A stretch of 64,000 nt of DNA from Bursaphelenchus xylophilus (GCA_904066235.2 CAJFCV020000002.1:11718001-11782000), one strand, 5' to 3'. Counted from the first letter of the stretch, positions 44,254 to 57,479 are shown. The notes: a model not told the origin generated them from the sequence alone. Program-made: numbers and translations.

Positions 44254-44708
44254 TTACAGGGGAAGTACTCCAAGTGCGACGCTCAGATTTTCATGAAACT
44301 TGGCACAAATTTAGAATAATTTTTTGTAAGATATATGCGAAAAGTCTAGCTCGCGCTTTGCAGAACCAACCGAGAGTTTTAGATCGAAAGTCGGCCAAAA
44401 TTTAGGACTTTTTGCCGAATTTCGGCACGAAAAGTTTCATGCCTATTTCTACCGTAAAGGAAAATGTTTCTACAAAAAATCAAATTTTTCCGCATGAAAC
44501 TGCTAAAGTTATGGCCAAAAAGGTGTTTTCTCTCTGACCGCTCTCCACGTTTAGCGTGCTCTCTCGGCGGCAAAAATCGTTCGATATCTCGGCGGCGCCC
44601 GCAAAGCGCGAGCTAAAACTTTCAGGAACTGATATTAAGTCCATGCCCGACGTATGTGCAAAATTTAAAGAAAATCTGAGCGTCGCACTTGGAGTACTGC
44701 CCCTGTTA
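44254..44708. repeat. Family A MITE, copy A9 (best preserved)
   Basis: About 455 bp with nearly perfect terminal repeats TTACAGGGGAAGTACTCCAA / complement. Confidence 0.9.
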
Positions 44709-45471
44709 GTATAATAATAGCTTACCCGCAGAAACATTTCTCCAAGCCTTCAGCAACAGTTTACAAAAACAGGCCTGAGCGAATTGTTACAACAAGTCAT
44801 CAAAAAGCCTCTTTAGAAAAGTAATCATCCTACAACGCCGGTTGACCCGTGAATCAGCTGGCTCTCCCCTTTTCATTGAAGATTACTTTAAACACGTTAA
44901 ACTTTATTTATATTCATTACCCACAAATGGAAGCGTGTTCAATTTTCAAACGCATTTTACAAAGTCTCACAAATAATAAAAAGTATTGTTAGCAATTTCA
45001 AAACGCTTTGTGAACTAATAAAAATCACCTCCTCCACTTTCGCAGAGCGCCTCCTAACCCAGATCGACATAAACTCCTCCATCAAAGTTCGAAGCCCCTC
45101 GCTTTTCGTCGTATTTTCAGTTTCTTTGTCCGAGAAAAAAACAAATCGCTTTTACCTGTGCAAAAGTCTTCGAAAACCCGTTTTCCAGGTGCGTTTCTAT
45201 GGTTTAATCGCATTTCCGATCGCCTCCTGAAAAAGGGAGGCTTTTTGTTCGGAAAAAAAAACAATAACAGCGACGTATACGACGCTCCACAAAACACACG
45301 AAAAGAAAGCAAAACCCCCGTCGAAGGGTCAAATTTGACGTGCTTTCTGCAGCAGAGGAAGTACGGGAGAGTTGTTGGGAGGGGGTGGACGGTTAAATTG
45401 GCCAAATTCTTTGGTGTTCGGAGTTCGAATGACGCATAAAAAGGGGGATAAAGTACGTTTAAATGGAAGAT
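44709..45471. other. Intergenic sequence
   Basis: A minus-strand frame at 45082-45627 runs into the family G element and looks non-coding. Nothing else is supported. Confidence 0.35.
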
Positions 45472-45657
45472 AGTCCGTTCGCAAAGTCGCTGGAGTAGTT
45501 TTTGACGCTTGCACTGTGCAGAAAAAGCCAGGGTGTGACAGCTGAAAAAAGCCGTTTGCACGGTGCAAAAAGCAAGAAATTGCACAGTGCAAAGTGAATT
45601 TTTGTTTTCGCACAGTGCATGTCGCAAAAATCACTCCAGCGACTTTGCGAACGAACT
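45472..45657. repeat. Family G MITE (best preserved)
   Basis: Ends AGTCCGTTCGCAAAGTCGCT / complement (GCGACTTTGCGAACGAACT), with several GCAC-N-GTGC palindromes inside. Confidence 0.85.
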
Positions 45658-45690
45658 AATAAGTCTAGGAATTACATGGAACACAATTAT

Positions 45691-45819
45691 CAGTCTGTCG
45701 GAAAAATAACGGCGGATCGTCGCGCCTCGGAATTGCCCGTCATCGCTTTGCGGCGGCTCTCCGAAGCTGGAGATTTGGTGTTTGCTGCGATGACCCACCA
45801 CTATTTTCCCGACAGACTG
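45691..45819. repeat. Family B2 MITE
   Basis: CAGTCTGTCGGAAAAATAAC and complementary right end. Confidence 0.85.
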
Positions 45820-46324
45820 ATAGCATGCTTCAAGTTTGATTTCAAAATTTTTATGAGAATTTGGCCATTTTTAGAAAAAAAAATTTTTTGACTTATTTCA
45901 GAGCCTTGCAGAGACATCCCAGAGATTTTATGTAAAAAATGTGAAAATTTGATGCCTTATGCGAACTTTGGCATGAAAGATGTCAAGATGATATTTATTG
46001 GTGACGGGAACCTACTCAAAAAAAAGAAAGAAATGTCGTTTACCCTAACATTCAACCAATTTATGTTAGCGTATTTCTAGTCGATAAAGGTCATTCAATA
46101 TCCCGGCTCTCCCAGTAAGCGTTTCAAGTACACAGACACAATAAAGGTTCAAATTTTACGTAAATCCATGTCTAAGCCTGTGAGCACTAATCCAGTGAGC
46201 ACAAACATAAAAAAATGTCCAATTTCTATAGAAAGGTAAGCAAAAGTCGCCATCTTAGCGAAGAGGGCTTGACGAAAAAATACTATAATACTATAGTAAG
46301 GGAGGAACAAGTGGGATATTTTAT
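45820..46324. other. Intergenic sequence
   Basis: A decayed piece related to family A wording (TTTTATGTAAAAAATG..GAACTTTGGCATGAAA) may lie at 45900-46000; nothing firm. Confidence 0.3.
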
Positions 46325-46481
46325 CAGTCTGTCGGGAAAATAATGGCGGGTCCACGCGGCTTGGAATCGCCGATAATCTATTTGCAAGCCGCAACTGGAG
46401 ATTTGATGCGCGATTACAACTTTTTTTCGACGATGCAAAACATTTTGCTACGATGACCCGCCATTGTTTTCCCGACAGACT
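46325..46481. repeat. Family B2 MITE
   Basis: CAGTCTGTCGGGAAAATAAT, inner GGCGGGTCCACGCGGCTTGG, complementary right end. Confidence 0.85.
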
Positions 46482-47206
46482 TATATAGTATAATATACAT
46501 ATAAAACAACTTTTGTGCTGCTTTTTTTAAACAAACTGCCAAAATACGCCCGACTTTTCCGTCTTATACTCATAAGTCCCAAACCAGAGAATAACAAAGG
46601 ACCCGGAAGCTTGGCAACTCGGAAACTTGGTCAACAAGTCGAAACAAAAATTAAAAAAAAAATTTTTTTCCTCCTCTTCATCGCAAATGCAGCCAAATTT
46701 CTGATGAAATTGGTTGTTTTCCGCGGCGCAAGAACAAAAGATTTGACCTTAAACAACAAGCATCAACACGATAAAGACTGTTTGAAACGTTTTGTTTTCA
46801 ATAATACACCGCTGCCGAGGCCAAATATCAAGATAAACATTGGGCTGGGTGAGCAGAGATCAAGTCAATAGGTGTTTGCAAATTTGTGGCTGAGCAAATA
46901 AACGGCTCCACAACAAGTTCGAAAGGCGCCGAAAGCGCTGCAAAATGCGACGCTGCTCTTGTCATTTTCATGGGCGGCGATCGTGCCGCAAATTTAAATT
47001 ACGTGAGATTCGGGGGATTTCCCGTATTCCGCGAATTTCCCAATCACCGCGATCAGGTGGAAGTCAAAAGCGGAGAAGTTGGGCAAAGGAAGTGGCTCGG
47101 CAAAAGCGGTTTCCTTTGTCGAACCTACATTCTCCACTTTCACCGAAGAATGTAGGCCTAACTGGGCGCGGAAATAAACCAAGAATTAAGAATAGAACAG
47201 TTCGTA
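46482..47206. other. Intergenic sequence
   Basis: Open frames at 46515-46871 and 46886-47155 (+) show no motif or splice context. I do not call them genes. Confidence 0.35.
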
Positions 47207-47658
47207 CTAGACATGGCTCCCGGCCCGGCCTGGGCCGCGCCGTGGGCCGGGCCGAAATTTCGGCCCGTCGGCCGGATTTCAGGTCGGCCGTGCCGGCCGG
47301 ACCATTTCCGGCCCGTCGGCCGGGCCGGCGTTTGGCCCGGCCCGAAATAGTAAAAATCCAGAATCTCGAAGCGAAAATTGGGTTTGATAAAGAAAATAAA
47401 CGAAGTGTCAAGACACAATTCGTTTTTTTAAAGGTATTTTTGTTTTTAGATAGCTATGGAACACAGTATTTATCGATTTACATGATGATAGAAAAAAATT
47501 GGTCATAAGGAGTTAGACTTGGGGAGACTTTTGTTTCAATGGGCCGGCCCGGGCCGGGCCGAAGCAAATTTTCGAACGGGCCGGGCCGGCCGGAACCCTT
47601 CAAGCCGACGGGCCGGACCGAGATTTTCGGCCCGGGCCGGCCGACGAGCCATGTCTAG
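47207..47658. repeat. Family E MITE, GGCCGG-rich
   Basis: Ends CTAGACATGGCTCCCGGCCC / GGCCGACGAGCCATGTCTAG, flanked by TTCGTA on both sides (6-bp target duplication). The arms are runs of GGCCGG/CCCGGCC words around an A/T-rich centre. Confidence 0.85.
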
Positions 47659-47703
47659 TTCGTACGGCAGAGCATATCTTTGTTTATTGTAGAGCACACT
47701 TAT

Positions 47704-48084
47704 CAGTCTGTCGGGAAAATAATGAGCACGCTGTCGCATGGAAGATCGCATCGCTGTCGAAAAAATAAATTGTGTCGCGGCAAAATCAAATTGCTTTTCA
47801 CTTCAGCAACGCGATCGGCGCAGCGACATTTTGCTCATTATTTTCCCGACAGACTCATACTTTTGAATTACGACCCGACGCGGTCGGCGCAGCGACAGAT
47901 TGAAAAAATAGGACAACTAAACTCGTTGATAAACGACTTCTCAGTCTGTCGGGAAAATAATGAGCACAATGTCGCTACGGCGCTGAAGTGAAAAGAAATT
48001 TGATTTTTCTGCGACGCAATTCGTTTTCTCGGCGGCGATGCGATTTTCGATGCGACAGAGTGCTCATTATTTTCCCGACAGACT
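47704..48084. repeat. Two family B MITEs
   Basis: Copies at 47704-47856 and 47942-48084 lie in opposite orientation with a short spacer. Confidence 0.85.
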
Positions 48085-48421
48085 TTAGATGGTGGAAAAA
48101 TGCCTACGAACTTTATGAAAAACACAAGTAGTACAACGTTCCGAAAATAAAATTTTGTGAATCCCTTTATCTCCGCAATCTATCGATTACAAAATTTGTG
48201 GAATCAGATAATCGAATCGTCCGCTTGCTCTGGCCGATCGGAAGCTCGTTCTTTCAAAATATGAAAAATCACGGCCAGCGAACTTTGGGGACTTTGGATT
48301 TTCGACCGGATCTAAAGAGTCATTTGGAAAGGTCGAGTTGAAAGATTAAAAAGTCTGGTTGGTGCCCAAAGTGCAAGATGTTTCATAAAACAGGCAAAAA
48401 CTTTGATAAATCTTTCCGTAT

Positions 48422-48571
48422 CAGTCTGTCGGGAAAATAATGACAGGTCGTAGCAGAAAAATGTTTCACCTTGTCGAAAAAATGGCACCAAATCTTCAGC
48501 TGCGACAAGCCGTCGCAAAGCGATAGGGACGATTTCAAGGCTCGAAGCACACAACTTATGTTTCTGACAGA
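48422..48571. repeat. Family B2 MITE, right end decayed
   Basis: CAGTCTGTCGGGAAAATAAT; the right end reads TTTCTGACAGAAA. Confidence 0.65.
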
Positions 48572-49344
48572 AAGTTGGGGAAAATTTGCAGTTTTTTTTG
48601 CAAGCTTATAAAGGCTGCAAGCGTAGGCATTTGCGGCAATTTTGCCATCGGGAAAAAACCTTTACCTTGCAAAATTCAGCCCGTCAAAAACAAAGAAAGC
48701 TGACTAATCAGAGAAAAAAGTTCAGTGATTTTTTATAGTGCAGTTTTTTATCACCGCTTCAAATACTACGAAAAAATGCTATGCACAGTAACCCAAAACA
48801 CTATCTGCAAAGTGCACTTGCGTTTTTGGCTTACGTCTGTTTTTCGCAGCGACAAAACACTTTTTCAGTGTGCGACAAAATCCAGGGCCGCCATAAATTC
48901 TCAGGACTTTAGGCGCCTATTATTGCACTAGGAACGGTAATGAGAAAATGACGTTTATGTAGAGCATTCCATGAAGGTGTTTTTGCCCATGTTATGTAGG
49001 GTTAACCTGTGGTTTGGCCTTCTACTTGTACGTGGGAACTACTAAAGTTACGAATTGAAAGAAACTTGTAAGAAACTGAGTGTTTGAAGGAACCGAAAAA
49101 CACTGCATCATTATGCCAACAAGGAAAGTCGCATTTTCGCAGACGGACTTTGAAAGGGACCTAGTAGGTTTCAAACACGATGCGTCTGCGATGATAAAAC
49201 TGACTTCGAAATGTGTCTACGGCCGAGAAAATCGACCGCATAGACTAGCCGAAATGAGCGAATAGTCTCCTTCAAAGAAGCAGCTTTTTTCATCTGCAGT
49301 TGTGGCCGAGTGGTCAGTCCCTTGCAAGGACTCAGCCCGCTAAA
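48572..49344. other. Intergenic sequence with a tRNA-like head
   Basis: 49306-49343 contains GTTGTGGCCGAGTGGTCAGT, a Pol III A-box and D-arm-like stretch, cut off where the next repeat starts. The rest has no supported feature. Confidence 0.35.
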
Positions 49345-49802
49345 TAACAAGAGGAGCACCCCAAATGCGACGCTCAGATTTTCTTTAATTTTTTCACACA
49401 CGTTAAGCACACACGTCAGATTGAATATGAATCCCTGAAATTTTCAGCTCCCGCGTTGCAGAAGCAACCAAGATCTTGAACGATCTTTGCCGCAGAGAGA
49501 GTACGGTAAACGCGGAGAACGGTCAAAGAGAAAGACACTTTTTGGCCATAACTTTGCTAGTTTCGTACGGAAAAAGCTAATTTTTTGTGGAAAAATTAAC
49601 CTTTACGGTAGAAATACCTATGCAACTTTTCGTGCCGAAATTCGGCAAAAAATCTCAAATTTTCGTCGACTTTCGATCTAAAATCTCGGTTGTTTCTGCA
49701 AAGCGCGAGCTAGCTTTTTGTCACATATCCTCGAAAAAATTGTTCTAAATTTGCGCCAAGTTTCATCAAAATCTGAGCGTCGCATTTGGGGTACTTCCTC
49801 CT
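49345..49802 (-). repeat. Family A MITE, copy A10
   Basis: Inverted full-length copy, from AACAAGAGGAGCACCCCAAA to GGGGTACTTCCTCC. Confidence 0.8.
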
Positions 49803-50038
49803 TTCAATTCAAGTCTCCAAGCCAACCCTGAACACGCACTTTTCAGTCTTTGAAGATTCGAAAACACAACGACACTTCAGACTGGTAAAGCACCATACTT
49901 TTTTTCTTATATACTTCACTCGTTGCCAACGGCAATGCGATGTTTTTACCGTATCCGCAGAAACGACAAACCCTGCCAAAACATTTTGCGAAACACTGCG
50001 ACAAAATTCCTCCGAAAAGATCACCGGCATAAATTAAA

Positions 50039-53000
50039 CCAGAAATTAGGGGGTCCCTTCGGGCCCCCCTATTTCTGGAACTTTCACTTGTTCTTTTGCT
50101 CTTGCTTTTTAAAATTTTTAAAAGACTAAAAGCAAAACTTTTGATTTTTTTTTGAGATTTTACAAAAGGCTCGGGGCCTGCGGCCCCTCGCATGCAGTAT
50201 CATGCTTAATTGCAGTACTAAAGCTCTAAACTTATACCTAAAAGGCTCGGGGGCCTCCGGCCCCCTCGCATATCGGAAAGTTTCCAAACCCCTAAGTTCT
50301 CATCAAAAAAAGGTTTCAAAACTCCCAACTTTATGTCAAAGCCTATCCGAAATTCATCACTGTCCCTAAAAAACAAAATTCCTATCACAGTACCATGCGC
50401 TCAACCCAAAATATGCAAAAGTACCCAACTCTGCACCACTCACTTGCACTCCAAACCCAACCGCATTCCGCACTCACATTTTTGCGACTGACAGCTCCTC
50501 AAACCAAAACTTTCTCTAACTAAAATTCCCAATTTTTCTTCAAAACCCTGACCCAAATTCATCACTTTCCCTAAAAAACAAAATTCCTAAAGTTTCTATC
50601 ACATAACTACATACCAAACCCAAAATATGCAAAGTTCCCCAACTCTGCACCACTCACTTGCACTCGAACCCGACCGCACCGCGCACTCACATTTTTGCGA
50701 CTGACTGCTCCGCAAACAAAACTTTGAAAATGATTTTCAAAAATTCCCATTTTCCCACGATCGAGACCGATTTTTTGCCTCGAATTTTTCAAAATGAGAA
50801 TTGTTTGGCTTCACTTTTGCTGCAGACAGACAGATAATGTGCCATTCTTTTGCATTAATAAAGGGGACCAGAAATTAGGGGGTCCCTTCGGGCCCCCCAA
50901 TTTCTGGTACTTTTACTTGTTCTTTTACTCTTGCTTTTTGAATTTGCTCAAAAGCTTTTGATTTTTTTGAACCTTTTCCAAAGGCTCGGGGCCTGCGGCC
51001 CCTCGCACGCGGTGCCATGTCTCATACTGAATGCTGTGAAGACTTGACTGGAAGGCTCCGGGGCCTGCGGCCCCCTCGCATGCGGAAAAATTCCAAAAAT
51101 TCTTAACTTTTCATCAAAACCCTAACCCAAATTCATCACTCTCCATAAAAAACAAAATTCCAAAAAATCCTTATGCAGTATCATGCCTGATTCCAGTACT
51201 CAAGCTCTAAACTTTTATCTAAAAGGCTCGGGGGCCTGCGGCCCCCTCGCATGCGGGAACATTTCCTAAAATTCCCAATTTTTCATGAAAACCCTAACCC
51301 AAATTCATCACTTTCTCCGAAAAACAAAATTCTAAAAATTTTTATCACAGTACCACTTACCCAATCCAAAATATGCTAAATTACCCTACTCTGCACCACT
51401 CACCTGCACTCGTACCCGACCGCACCCCGCACTCACATTTTTGAGACTGACTGCTCCGCAAACCAAAACTTTGAAAATGATTTTGAATTATTCCCATTTT
51501 CCCACGACCGAGACCGATTTTTTGCCTCGAATTTTTCAAAATGAGAATTGTTTGGCTTCGGAATGACAGACAAACAGACAGAAAAAGATTCATTCTTTTG
51601 CATTAAGAAAGGGGACCAGAATGTCGGGGGTCCCTTCGGGCCCCCTCCATTCTGGCAGATTCAGCAAACCTTTATTCAGATTTTTTTTGAAAATTTTAGA
51701 TGCAATTTGAGGGTCGGGCGCCTTCGGCACCCTCCCATGAGTACAAACCGTCGCTGATTTTACACTAAGACGCTCGGGGGCCCTACGGACCCCCTCGCTT
51801 ATGGTTTACTTCCAGTTCGCACAGTCAGAGACAGAATTCGCAGAGATTACAAAAAAATGCACACTGCACATGCAGAGAATTGCAATTTGAGGGTCGGGCG
51901 CCTTCGGCACCCTCCCATGACTAACAACTGTCGTTGGTCTTACCTTGCGACACTCGGGGGCCCTACGGACCCCCTCGCGTATGGTTTACCTCCATTTCGA
52001 ACAGTCAGAGATAGAAATTGCAAAACTCTTGCATATTGCACACGCAGAGAACCGACCGCGCACCACACTCATTTTCTCACACACTGGTTTTTGTTTCCGA
52101 AATTGAGCGTATGCCATTCTCCAGTTCGCACAGTCACAGGCAGAATTCGCAGAGATTGCAAAGAAAATTGCACACTGCACAGGCAGATAATTGCAATTTG
52201 AGTAAAAACTCGTTGATCTTACCTTGAGACGCTCGAGGATCCCACGGGCCACTCCGTTTATGGTTTGCCTTCAGTTCGCACAATCAGGGACAGATATTGC
52301 AAAAAAATTGTACATTGCACACGCAGCGAACGGGGCCGACCGCACACCACACTCACTTTTTCATAGACTGATTTTTGATTCCGAAATTGAGAAATGAATT
52401 TGAATTTTCCCACAAATTTCCGAAATTGACCGATTTTTGAGCTTGAATTTTTCAAAATGAGAATCATTTGGCTTCGGACAGACAGATAATGACACATTCT
52501 TCTGCATTCAGAAGGGGAACCAGAAATTAGGGGGTCCCTTCGGGCCCCCCTATTTCTGGTACTTTTACTTGTTCTTTTACTCTTGCTTTTGAACTTTCAC
52601 TAAACCTTTCGATTTTTTTTTTGAATTTTTCAAAAGGCTCGGGGCCTGCGGCCCCTCGCATGCGGTGCCACGCCTAATTCAAGTAGCCAAGCTTGAAATG
52701 AATCCATAAACTTTTACCCGAAAAGCTCGGGGGCCTGCGGCCCCCTCGCATGTGAAAAAGTTCCTGAAATTTTTAAATTTTGATCAAAACCCTAACCCAT
52801 GTACTGAACCCAAAATATGCAAAAGTACCTAGTCTGCACCACTCACCTGCACACGGAACCGACCGCACCCCGCGCTCACGTTTTTACGACTGACTGCTCC
52901 GCAAATCAAAACTTTGAAAATGACTTTCAATTATTCCAATTTTCCCACGATTACGACCGAATTTTTCCTTTGAATTTTTCAAAATGAGAATTGTTTGGCT

Positions 53001-56000
53001 TCGGAATGACAGACAGACAGAAAGACAGACAGAAAAATGTTCTTTTGCATTCAGAAAGGGGACCAGAAATTAGGGGGTCCCTTCGGGCCCCCCTATTTCT
53101 GGTACTTTTACTTATTCTTTTACTCTTGCTTTTTGAATTTGCTCAAAAGCTTTTGATTTTTTTGAACTTTTTCCAAAGGCTCGGGGCCTGCGGCCCCTCG
53201 CACGCGGTGCCATGTCTCATATTGAATACTGGAAGACTTAACTGAAAGGCTCGGGGGCCTGCGACCCCCTCGCATGTGAAAATGCTTCAAACTCCTAACT
53301 TTATGTCAAAGCCCTATCCCAGGTTCATCACTTCCACTAAGAATCAAAATTGTTAAAATTCCTATCACAGTACCATGAATTCAACCCAAAATATGCAAAA
53401 ATTAAAGCACTCACTTGCACTCCAAACCCGACCGCATTCCGCACTCACATTTTTGCGACTGACTGCTCCTCAAACCAAAACTTTCTCTCACTAAAATTCC
53501 CAATTTTTCATGAAAACCCCAACCCAAATTCATCACTTTTCCTAAAAAACAAAATTCTATTTAAAAATTTTTAGCACAGTACCACTTACCCAATCCAAAA
53601 TATGCAAAGTTCCCCAACTCTGCACCACTCACTTGCACTCCAAACCCGACCGCATTCCGCACTCACATTTTTGCGACTGACTGCTCCTCAAACCAAAACT
53701 TTTTCTCACTAAAATTTCAGAGTTCTCATCAAAACCCTAACTCAGATTCATCACTTTCCCTAAAAAACAAAATTCCTAAAGTTTCTATCACATAACTACA
53801 TACCAAACCCAAAATATGCAAAGTTCCCCAACTCCGCACCACTCACTTGCACTCCAAACCCGACCGCACTCCGCACTCACCTTTTTGCGACTGACTGCTC
53901 CGCAAACCAAAACTTTGAAAATGATTTTGAATTATTCCCATTTTCCCACAATCGAGACCGATTTTTTGCCTCGAATTTTTCAAAATGAGAATTCTTTGGC
54001 TTCACTTTTGCTGCAGACAGACAAATAATGCGCCATTCTTTTGCATTAAGAAAGGGGACCAGAAATTAGGGGGTCCCTTCGGGCCCCCCAATTTCTGGTA
54101 CTTTTACTTGATCTTTTAACTCTTGCTTTTTATTTTGTTTTGTAATTTCACAAAAGGCTCGGGGCCTGCGGCCCCTCGCATGTGGAAAACTTTCTAAAAT
54201 TTCAATTTTATTTGAATGTTTACAACATGATCGGGGCCTGCGGCCCCTCGCATGCGGTGCCATGTCTCATACTGAATAATAAAAAGTAAATGAAAGAAGA
54301 TTACCTATTACCTGAAACGCTCGGGGGCCTGCGGCCCCCTCGCATGTGGAAAACTTTCAAAAATTCCAATTTTGTTTGAATTTATACAACAGGAAACTCA
54401 GCCTGTACTTGAACCCGACCACACTCCGCTCCTGCATTTATCTTCTACAAAAAAGCTCGGGGGCCTGCGGCCCCCTCGCATGTGAGAAAGTTTCCAAACT
54501 CATAACTTTTCATCAAAACCCTATCCCAAATCCTTCACTGTCCCCAAAAAACAAAATTCCTAAAATTTCTATCATAGTACCACGTACTCAACCCAAAATA
54601 TGCAAAGGTACCCCACTCTGCACCACTCACCTGCACTCGTACCCGACCGCACCCCGCAATCACATTTTTCTGACTGACTGCCAAACCGAGAAAAAATTTT
54701 TAAAATGACTTTTGAATTTCCCAAAAATTCCCATTTTCCCACGAGATCGACCGCGATTTTTCGACCAATCAGCGCACGAATAGATTGGCTTCATTCCGAC
54801 CGGACAGACAGACAATGAGTCCATTCTTTTACTTTAAAGAAAGGGGACCAGAAATTAGGGGGTCCCTTCGGGCCCCCCTATTTCTGGTGCTTTTACTTGA
54901 TCTTTTAACTATTGCTTTTTAAAATTTTTAAAAAACTAAAAGTAAGACTTTTGATTTTTTTGAGATTTTACAAAAGGCTCGGGGCCTGCGGCCCCTCGCA
55001 AGCGGTGCCATACCTAATTCAAGTAGCCAAGCTGGCAATGAGTCCACAGAGTTTCAATTGAAAGGCTCGGGGGCCTGCGGCCCCCTCGCATGTGACAAAG
55101 CTTCGCATGTGACAAAATTCCAAAAAATCCTATCGCAGTACCACTTACCCAATCCAAAATATGCAAAGTTCCCCAACTCTGCACCACTCACTTGCGCTCC
55201 AAACCCGGCTTCAAACTCCTAACTTTATGTCAAAGCCCTATCCCAGGTTCATCACTTCCACTAAGAATCAAAATTGTTAAAATTCCTAACTTTTAATCAA
55301 AACCCTATCCCAACATTCGTATTTTCCTAAAACCACAAAATTTCTACAATTCCTATCACGGTACCACACACCAAACCCAAAACATGCAAAAGTAGCCCCA
55401 CCCTGCACCACTCACTTTCACTCCAAACCCGACCGCACTGTGCCATGTTACTTCTAGTACTCATGCTCACAATGCATCCATAAAGTTTTACCTGAAAGGC
55501 TCGGGGGCCTGCGGCCCCCTCGCATATGAAAAAGTTCCAAAAATTCTTAACTTTTCATCAAAACCCTAACCCAAATTCATCACTTTCCATACAAAACAAA
55601 ATTCCAAAAATTCCTATCACAGTACCACGTAGTCAACCCAAAATATACAAAAGTACCACACTGTGCACCACTCACCTGCACTCGAAACCGACCGCACCCC
55701 GCACTCACCTTTTTGCGACTGACTGCTCCGCAAACCAAAACTTTGAAAATGATTTTGAATTATTCCGATTTTCCCACAATCGAGACCGATTTTTTGCCTC
55801 GAATTTTTGAAAATGAGAATTGTTTGGCTTCGGAATGACAGACAGACATTCTTTTGCATTAATCAAAAGGACCAGAAATTAGGGGGTCCCTTCGGGCCCC
55901 CCTATTTCTGGAACTTTTACTTATTCTTTTACTCTTGCTTTTTGAATTTTCTCAAAAGCTTTTGAAATTTTTCCAAAGGCTCGGGGCCTGCGGCCCCTCG

Positions 56001-57260
56001 CATGCGGTACCACGTCTCATACTGAATGCTGTGAAGACTGGACTGGAAGGCTCGGGGGCCTGCGGCCCCCCTCGCATGTGAAAAGGTTTCCCAACGTCGT
56101 GTCAAATCCTATCCTAAATCCATCACTTTCCCCTAAAAACAAAGTTCCTATCACAGTACCACGTACTCAACCCAAAATATGCAATAATACCCCACTCTGC
56201 ACCACTTACTTGCACTCCAAACCCGACCACATTCCGCACTCACATTTTTGCGACTGACGGCTCCTCAAACCAAAACTTTCTCTCACTAAAATTCCCGAGT
56301 TTTCATCAAAACCCTAACCCAAATTCATCACTTTCCCTAAAAAACAAAATTCCAAAAAATCCTATCGCAGTACCACTTACCCAATCCAAAATATGCAAAG
56401 TTCCCCAACTCTGCACCACTCACCTGAACTGGAACCCAACCGCACTCCGCACTCACACTTTTCTGACTGACTGCTCCGCAAACCAAAACTTTGAAAATGA
56501 TTTTTGAATTTCCCAAAAAACTCCCATTTTCCCACGATTACGACCGAATTTTTCCTTTGAATTTTTCAAAATGAGAATTGTTTGGCTTCGGAATGACAGA
56601 CAGACAGAAAGACAGACAGAAAAATGTTTTTTCACATTCAGAAAGGGGACCAGAAATTAGGGGGTCCCTTCGGGCCCCCCTAATTTCTGGAACGTTTACT
56701 TGTTCTTTTACTCTTGCTTTTGATTTTTTTGAAATTGTATGTAAGGTTCGTATGCGGTGCCATGCCTGATTCAAGTAATCCAGCTCACAATGAATCTATG
56801 CAGTATCAAAACAAAGGCTCGGGGGCCTGCGGCCCCCTCGCGCGTTTTCTAATCCAAGTACAGAACTAAGAATGCATCTAACAATTATCTACAAAAAAGG
56901 CTCGGGGGCCTGCGGCCCCCTCGCATGTGGCGCCGAATTTAAAACTTCTCCCCAAAAAACCTAAATTCTGTGATTTATCTTCACCATACCACGTAATCAA
57001 CCCAAAACATGTAAAATACCCACTCTGTATCCCCCAGCTGCACTCGAAACCGACCGCACCCCGCACTTGCATTTTACTGACTGACTGTTCCGCAAACCAA
57101 AACTTTGAAAATGATTTTGAATTTCCCATAATTTTTCATTTTCTCACCAATTTTTCAAAACCGACCGACATTTTTTTCCCAAATTTTTCAAAATAAGAAT
57201 TGTTTGGCTTCAGTCGGAGCGAACGGACAGACAGAGCCCACGACAGACAGATAATGCGAC
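50039..57260. repeat. Complex array of GC-rich hairpins
   Basis: About 7.2 kb built from recurring modules in an A/T-rich background. Module 1 occurs nine times (starts near 50039, 50868, 51616, 52520, 53063, 54059, 54848, 55872, 56650): CCAGAAATTAGGGGGTCCC, loop, then a pairing right arm ending ATTTCTGG. Module 2 occurs about twenty times: GGCTCGGGGGCCTGCGGCCC then CTCGCATG, or a 4-G version. Between them lie conserved spacers such as CCAAAATATGCAAAAGT, TCTGCACCACTCACTTGCAC, GACTGACTGCTCCGCAAACC and short CAGA/GACA repeats. No MITE of families A-K lies inside, and no frame looks coding. Confidence 0.9.
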
Positions 57261-57479
57261 ATTCTTCTGCATTTAACAGGGGGATATTTTGTGCCGACAA
57301 TCCGTGTTTTTAAAGAGACATGACCACATCATGATTCACATGTGCTTTTGTTGCTAATGGAGATAGTGAGCTGAAGACCTGAGCTCTTAGAAAACGAGCC
57401 GTTTCTGTAGCCTAGACCACAAAGTTGCTTCAGCGAAATGTCTGGAAGAATGACGTTTTTTGTCTAACAATACATAACA

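Noticed and set aside
45082..45627. 181-codon minus-strand frame
   Set aside because: It reads through a family G MITE and has the composition of non-coding sequence.
46515..47155. Two successive plus-strand frames
   Set aside because: No splice sites that join them in phase and no domain or signal sequence.
55526..55810. Frames within the hairpin array, some repeated in similar form
   Set aside because: Similarity reflects the repeat modules. Frames are not conserved between modules.
50039..57260. CRISPR array
   Set aside because: The modules are long, variable and palindromic, with conserved spacers, in a nuclear eukaryotic context. There is no regular repeat-spacer pattern.
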